Below are positions 31,860-33,889 of a stretch of DNA of 33,889 nt, piece by piece. Position numbers and translations under genes: made by a program. How positions within the stretch are numbered: the first letter of the stretch is position 1; every line of letters starts with the position of its first letter. The notes beneath the pieces were generated by a model. That model searched no databases. It saw only the letters and a program-made list of their open reading frames with translations, and was not told the origin of the DNA. The DNA comes from Phycisphaerae bacterium. Lineage in GTDB: Bacteria; Planctomycetota; Phycisphaerae; Sedimentisphaerales; Anaerohalosphaeraceae. The stretch lies in NCBI GenBank assembly GCA_029858345.1, contig JAOUFG010000017.1, positions 1 through 33,889 of the forward strand, in the 5' to 3' direction.

Positions 31860-32144
31860 ATGAACATGGCAAGGGTTAGAGAATGCGGAGCCATCGGGTG
31901 TTCCTATAACACAGATAATAAATGCCATGCTTTTGCAATCACGATCGGCGACACGGTTCATCCAACATGTGACACGCTTTGTCAGTCTATCCTGAAAGGT
32001 GGAGACAGCGAGGTTACGGCCCATGTTGGAGCGTGTAAAGTTGCTTCCTGCGTACACAACAGTTCCCTTGAGTGCGAATGTTCAGAAATCGAAGTTGGCT
32101 ATCAGGGAAGCGAGGTTGATTGTCTAAGTTTCGAACCTGAGTAA
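31860..32144 (+). CDS. Cysteine-rich protein with two DUF1540 motifs
   Basis: A 94-aa protein with two similar cysteine-rich halves, VRECGAIGCSYNTDNKCHA...CDTLC and VGACKVASCVHNSSLECEC...DCLSFE. This spacing matches DUF1540, a small probable metal-binding module of unknown function. Here it is duplicated in one chain. AGGTGA lies four bases upstream of ATG 31860. No signal peptide. It is not obviously part of LPS synthesis and marks the end of that locus. Confidence 0.8.
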   Translation: MNMARVRECGAIGCSYNTDNKCHAFAITIGDTVHPTCDTLCQSILKGGDSEVTAHVGACKVASCVHNSSLECECSEIEVGYQGSEVDCLSFEPE

Positions 32145-32235
32145 AACATCTATCGGCTGTCGAACATTGTCAATGAACGATGAAGATCAGGCATATGCTT
32201 AATCTTCGCTGAAGTTTCAGGAAGGGCGCGATACG

Positions 32236-33492
32236 ATGAAAGTGTTTATGCTGGGATGGGAGTTTCCACCCTTTATCAGTGGCGGACTGGGCACCGCCTG
32301 TTATGGGTTAAGCAAGGCCATGAGCCAAATGGGCACACAAATAACATTTGTGCTCCCCAGGACAAGCAGCGGAGGTTCTTGTTGTCCGGTCAAGATACTC
32401 AGCACTGAAGGATGTATTCAGGCCAATGAATTTGAGAATGTCAGTTTTAGGCCGATTGCCTCATCGCTGGCACCCTATGCTACCTGTGGCACATCCGAAG
32501 GGTGCCGGCCACAGAAAAACAACTTTTCTGTTTTCTCGTGGCAGTGCGCTTCTTCAAAATGCTCGGGGAATTACGGCGGGGATATATACGAACAAGTTTA
32601 TCGGTATGCCTCAAAGGCCGTCGAGATAGCCGATCTGGAAGATTTTGATCTGATTCATGCGCATGACTGGATGACCTATCCGGCCGCAATCGCCGTGGCC
32701 GAGTCAAGGCGGAAGCCGCTCATCGTCCATGTTCATTCAACCGAATTTGATCGTAGCGGCGAGAACGTAAACCAGACAATCTATAATGTGGAGCGAGCCG
32801 GTATGCACATTGCCAATAAGGTGGTCGCCGTTAGTCAATACACAAAGAATATCATTATGCGCCACTATGGCGTGTCATCCGGCAAAATCGAAACGGTTTA
32901 CAATGGCGTTGAATGTAACGGCAGCAGTCATGGCCAGGTAGTTAAGGACTTCTCTGACAAAATCGTTTTATTCCTCGGACGCCTCACCCTGCAGAAAGGT
33001 CCGGAGTATTTCATTGCGGCGGCCAAAAAAGTCCTGGAGGTCGAGGAGAATGTTAAATTCATTATGGCCGGTGATGGCGACATGACGCATCGGATGATCG
33101 AATACGCCGCATCACTCGGCATAGGCCATAAAGTGTTCTTTACAGGTTTTTTGCGGGGGGCGGATGTTGATCGGGCGTATGAAATGGCGGATCTATATGT
33201 CATGCCTTCCGTTTCCGAACCGTTTGGCATTGCTCCGCTTGAAGCCCTCAAGCACGAAGTCCCCGTTCTGATCAGCAAGCAAAGCGGTGTTTCCGAAGTC
33301 CTGCAACACGCATTAAAGGCCGACTTTTGGGACATCGATGAGTTGGCCAATAAGATCGTGTCGGTCTTAAGATACCCGCCCCTGAGAACAACGCTTCGCG
33401 AAAACGGTCACACCGAGGTCGAAACGATTCGATGGGAGGATTCAGCGGCCAAGGTAACCGCCATCTACAAGCAGCTGTTGGCGTGTGCATAA
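32236..33492 (+). CDS. GT4/GT5-like glycosyltransferase (starch/glycogen synthase-like fold)
   Basis: A 418-aa GT-B glycosyltransferase. The N-terminus (MKVFMLGWEFPPFISGGLGT) resembles the starch-synthase catalytic domain, and the C-terminal half is a GT4 domain: LFLGRLTLQKGPEYFIAAAK, AGDGDM, and SVSEPFGIAPLEALKHEVPV with the E-x7-E donor motif. HVHSTEFDRSG lies between. Such proteins occur near glycogen or alpha-glucan genes, but the substrate is not defined. GGAAGGG lies nine bases upstream. The middle of the N-domain has an unusual cysteine-rich stretch (about residues 50-105). Confidence 0.82.
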   Translation: MKVFMLGWEFPPFISGGLGTACYGLSKAMSQMGTQITFVLPRTSSGGSCCPVKILSTEGCIQANEFENVSFRPIASSLAPYATCGTSEGCRPQKNNFSVFSWQCASSKCSGNYGGDIYEQVYRYASKAVEIADLEDFDLIHAHDWMTYPAAIAVAESRRKPLIVHVHSTEFDRSGENVNQTIYNVERAGMHIANKVVAVSQYTKNIIMRHYGVSSGKIETVYNGVECNGSSHGQVVKDFSDKIVLFLGRLTLQKGPEYFIAAAKKVLEVEENVKFIMAGDGDMTHRMIEYAASLGIGHKVFFTGFLRGADVDRAYEMADLYVMPSVSEPFGIAPLEALKHEVPVLISKQSGVSEVLQHALKADFWDIDELANKIVSVLRYPPLRTTLRENGHTEVETIRWEDSAAKVTAIYKQLLACA

Positions 33493-33508
33493 TTGATTCA
33501 ACTTTTAT

Positions 33509-33523
33509 TGGAACGATGTTCCA
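33509..33523 (+). promoter_or_regulatory. Small hairpin next to a ribosome binding site
   Basis: TGGAAC (33509-33514) and GTTCCA (33518-33523) with loop GAT lie directly before the GGGAAGGG ribosome site of the next small gene. It may shape translation. Weak by itself. Confidence 0.3.
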
Positions 33524-33539
33524 GGGAAGGGCATGTAAA

Positions 33540-33794
33540 ATGGAGAAAGCGATATTGCAAACGGTTGCCGATTATGTGGTCACACTCGAAGCACGGCTCA
33601 GCTTTGAAAGCGGCAATACATACAGTTGGGATCGTGAATTGCCAAAGGTGCGGTTGACAATTGAAGAGTTAAAGAATGCGTCTTTTAAAAGCCGGGATCG
33701 CTGTGAAAGGGCATTTCTGCAATCCCTTCAAGACAAGGTACAGAAATGTCAAAGATTCATACTTTTACTGTCCAACATAATTAAAGTTTTGTAA
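33540..33794 (+). CDS. Small uncharacterised helical protein
   Basis: 84 aa from ATG 33540, which has GGGAAGGG nine bases upstream. A longer frame start at 33432 lies inside the glycosyltransferase gene. The product is predicted to be helical and charged (VVTLEARLSFESGNTY, KVRLTIEELKNASFKSRDRC) with a hydrophobic end (FILLLSNIIKVL). No known family. Probably cotranscribed with the glycosyltransferase. Confidence 0.55.
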   Translation: MEKAILQTVADYVVTLEARLSFESGNTYSWDRELPKVRLTIEELKNASFKSRDRCERAFLQSLQDKVQKCQRFILLLSNIIKVL

Positions 33795-33811
33795 GTCATT
33801 TATACGAATAA

Positions 33812-33840
33812 CTTTCCAGGGGAATAGTCCCCATGGAAAG
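33812..33840 (+). promoter_or_regulatory. Hairpin covering the ribosome site of the last gene
   Basis: CTTTCCAGGGG (33812-33822) and CCCCATGGAAAG (33829-33840) pair over 11 bp with one bulged A and a six-base loop. The 3' arm includes part of the GGAAAGGA ribosome site before ATG 33849, so folding could hide the site. Confidence 0.45.
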
Positions 33841-33848
33841 GAAAAGTC

Positions 33849-33889
33849 ATGGAGCGACGATTTGAAATACGAAAACAAGAAATTCTCGA
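33849..33889 (+). CDS. Start of a further gene (partial)
   Basis: ATG 33849 is preceded by AAAGGA at six bases. The 13 codons visible (MERRFEIRKQEIL) are open to the window edge. The family cannot be judged from so little sequence. Confidence 0.5.
   Translation, partial: MERRFEIRKQEIL

Overview
This is chromosomal DNA from a Gram-negative bacterium, given over almost entirely to building and decorating the cell surface. A WaaG/WaaP-type lipopolysaccharide (LPS) core pair, several more LPS-kinase-like proteins, dTDP-rhamnose genes, an MsbA-type exporter and a nonulosonic-acid gene set show an outer membrane with a complex LPS. The many short dispersed intergenic repeats, the DUF1540 protein and the mosaic of Gram-negative families suggest Planctomycetota (Phycisphaerae-like) or a similar environmental lineage. 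That placement is an inference with low confidence. I saw no rRNA, tRNA, CRISPR array or intact transposase.

Layout. (1) 1-157: possible 3' end of an upstream gene. (2) 4477-243, minus strand: a sulfate-activation operon, cysC, cysD, a DUF2061 membrane protein, cysN with a fused degenerate CysC domain, and cysQ. It can make APS and PAPS and remove PAP, and it is bracketed by 53-bp direct repeats. (3) 5031-10952, plus strand: waaG, waaP, a protein with two fused kinase domains, another LPS kinase, and a flippase-like membrane protein. (4) 16610-10958, minus strand: a WecB/WbpI-type 2-epimerase, a WbpB-like oxidoreductase, a WbpD-like acyltransferase, a GtrB-like GT2 and a GT39 (ArnT-like) membrane transferase, behind a near-consensus sigma-70 promoter. 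(5) 17612-16869: an LPS-kinase-like gene whose catalytic motif is degraded. (6) 25296-17861, minus strand: PseB-like dehydratase, an unknown probable transferase, SpsF-like cytidylyltransferase, SDR reductase, GT2, methyltransferase, NeuB/PseI-family synthase and a pseudaminic-acid-type methylase. This is a nonulosonic-acid module with apparent gene remnants and no visible aminotransferase. (7) 27506-25374: MsbA-type ABC exporter with a PDZ-like periplasmic insertion. (8) 31078-27779: rmlA-C-D-B with three ATGA overlaps, behind a good promoter. (9) 31079-31651: a palindrome-rich spacer. (10) 31652 to the end, plus strand: a 47-aa small gene, a double DUF1540 protein, a starch-synthase-like glycosyltransferase, a small helical protein and the start of another gene.

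Together the window supplies LPS core glucosylation and phosphorylation, dTDP-L-rhamnose, a diaminuronate-type sugar branch, CMP-activated nonulosonic acid, lipid-linked glycosyl transfer, lipid export and PAPS for possible sulfation. The stretches around 9.9-13.7 kb and 15.5-25.3 kb look AT-richer than the cys and rml blocks. This fits a mosaic locus assembled by transfer and recombination, and the palindromic elements and gene fragments at module junctions agree.
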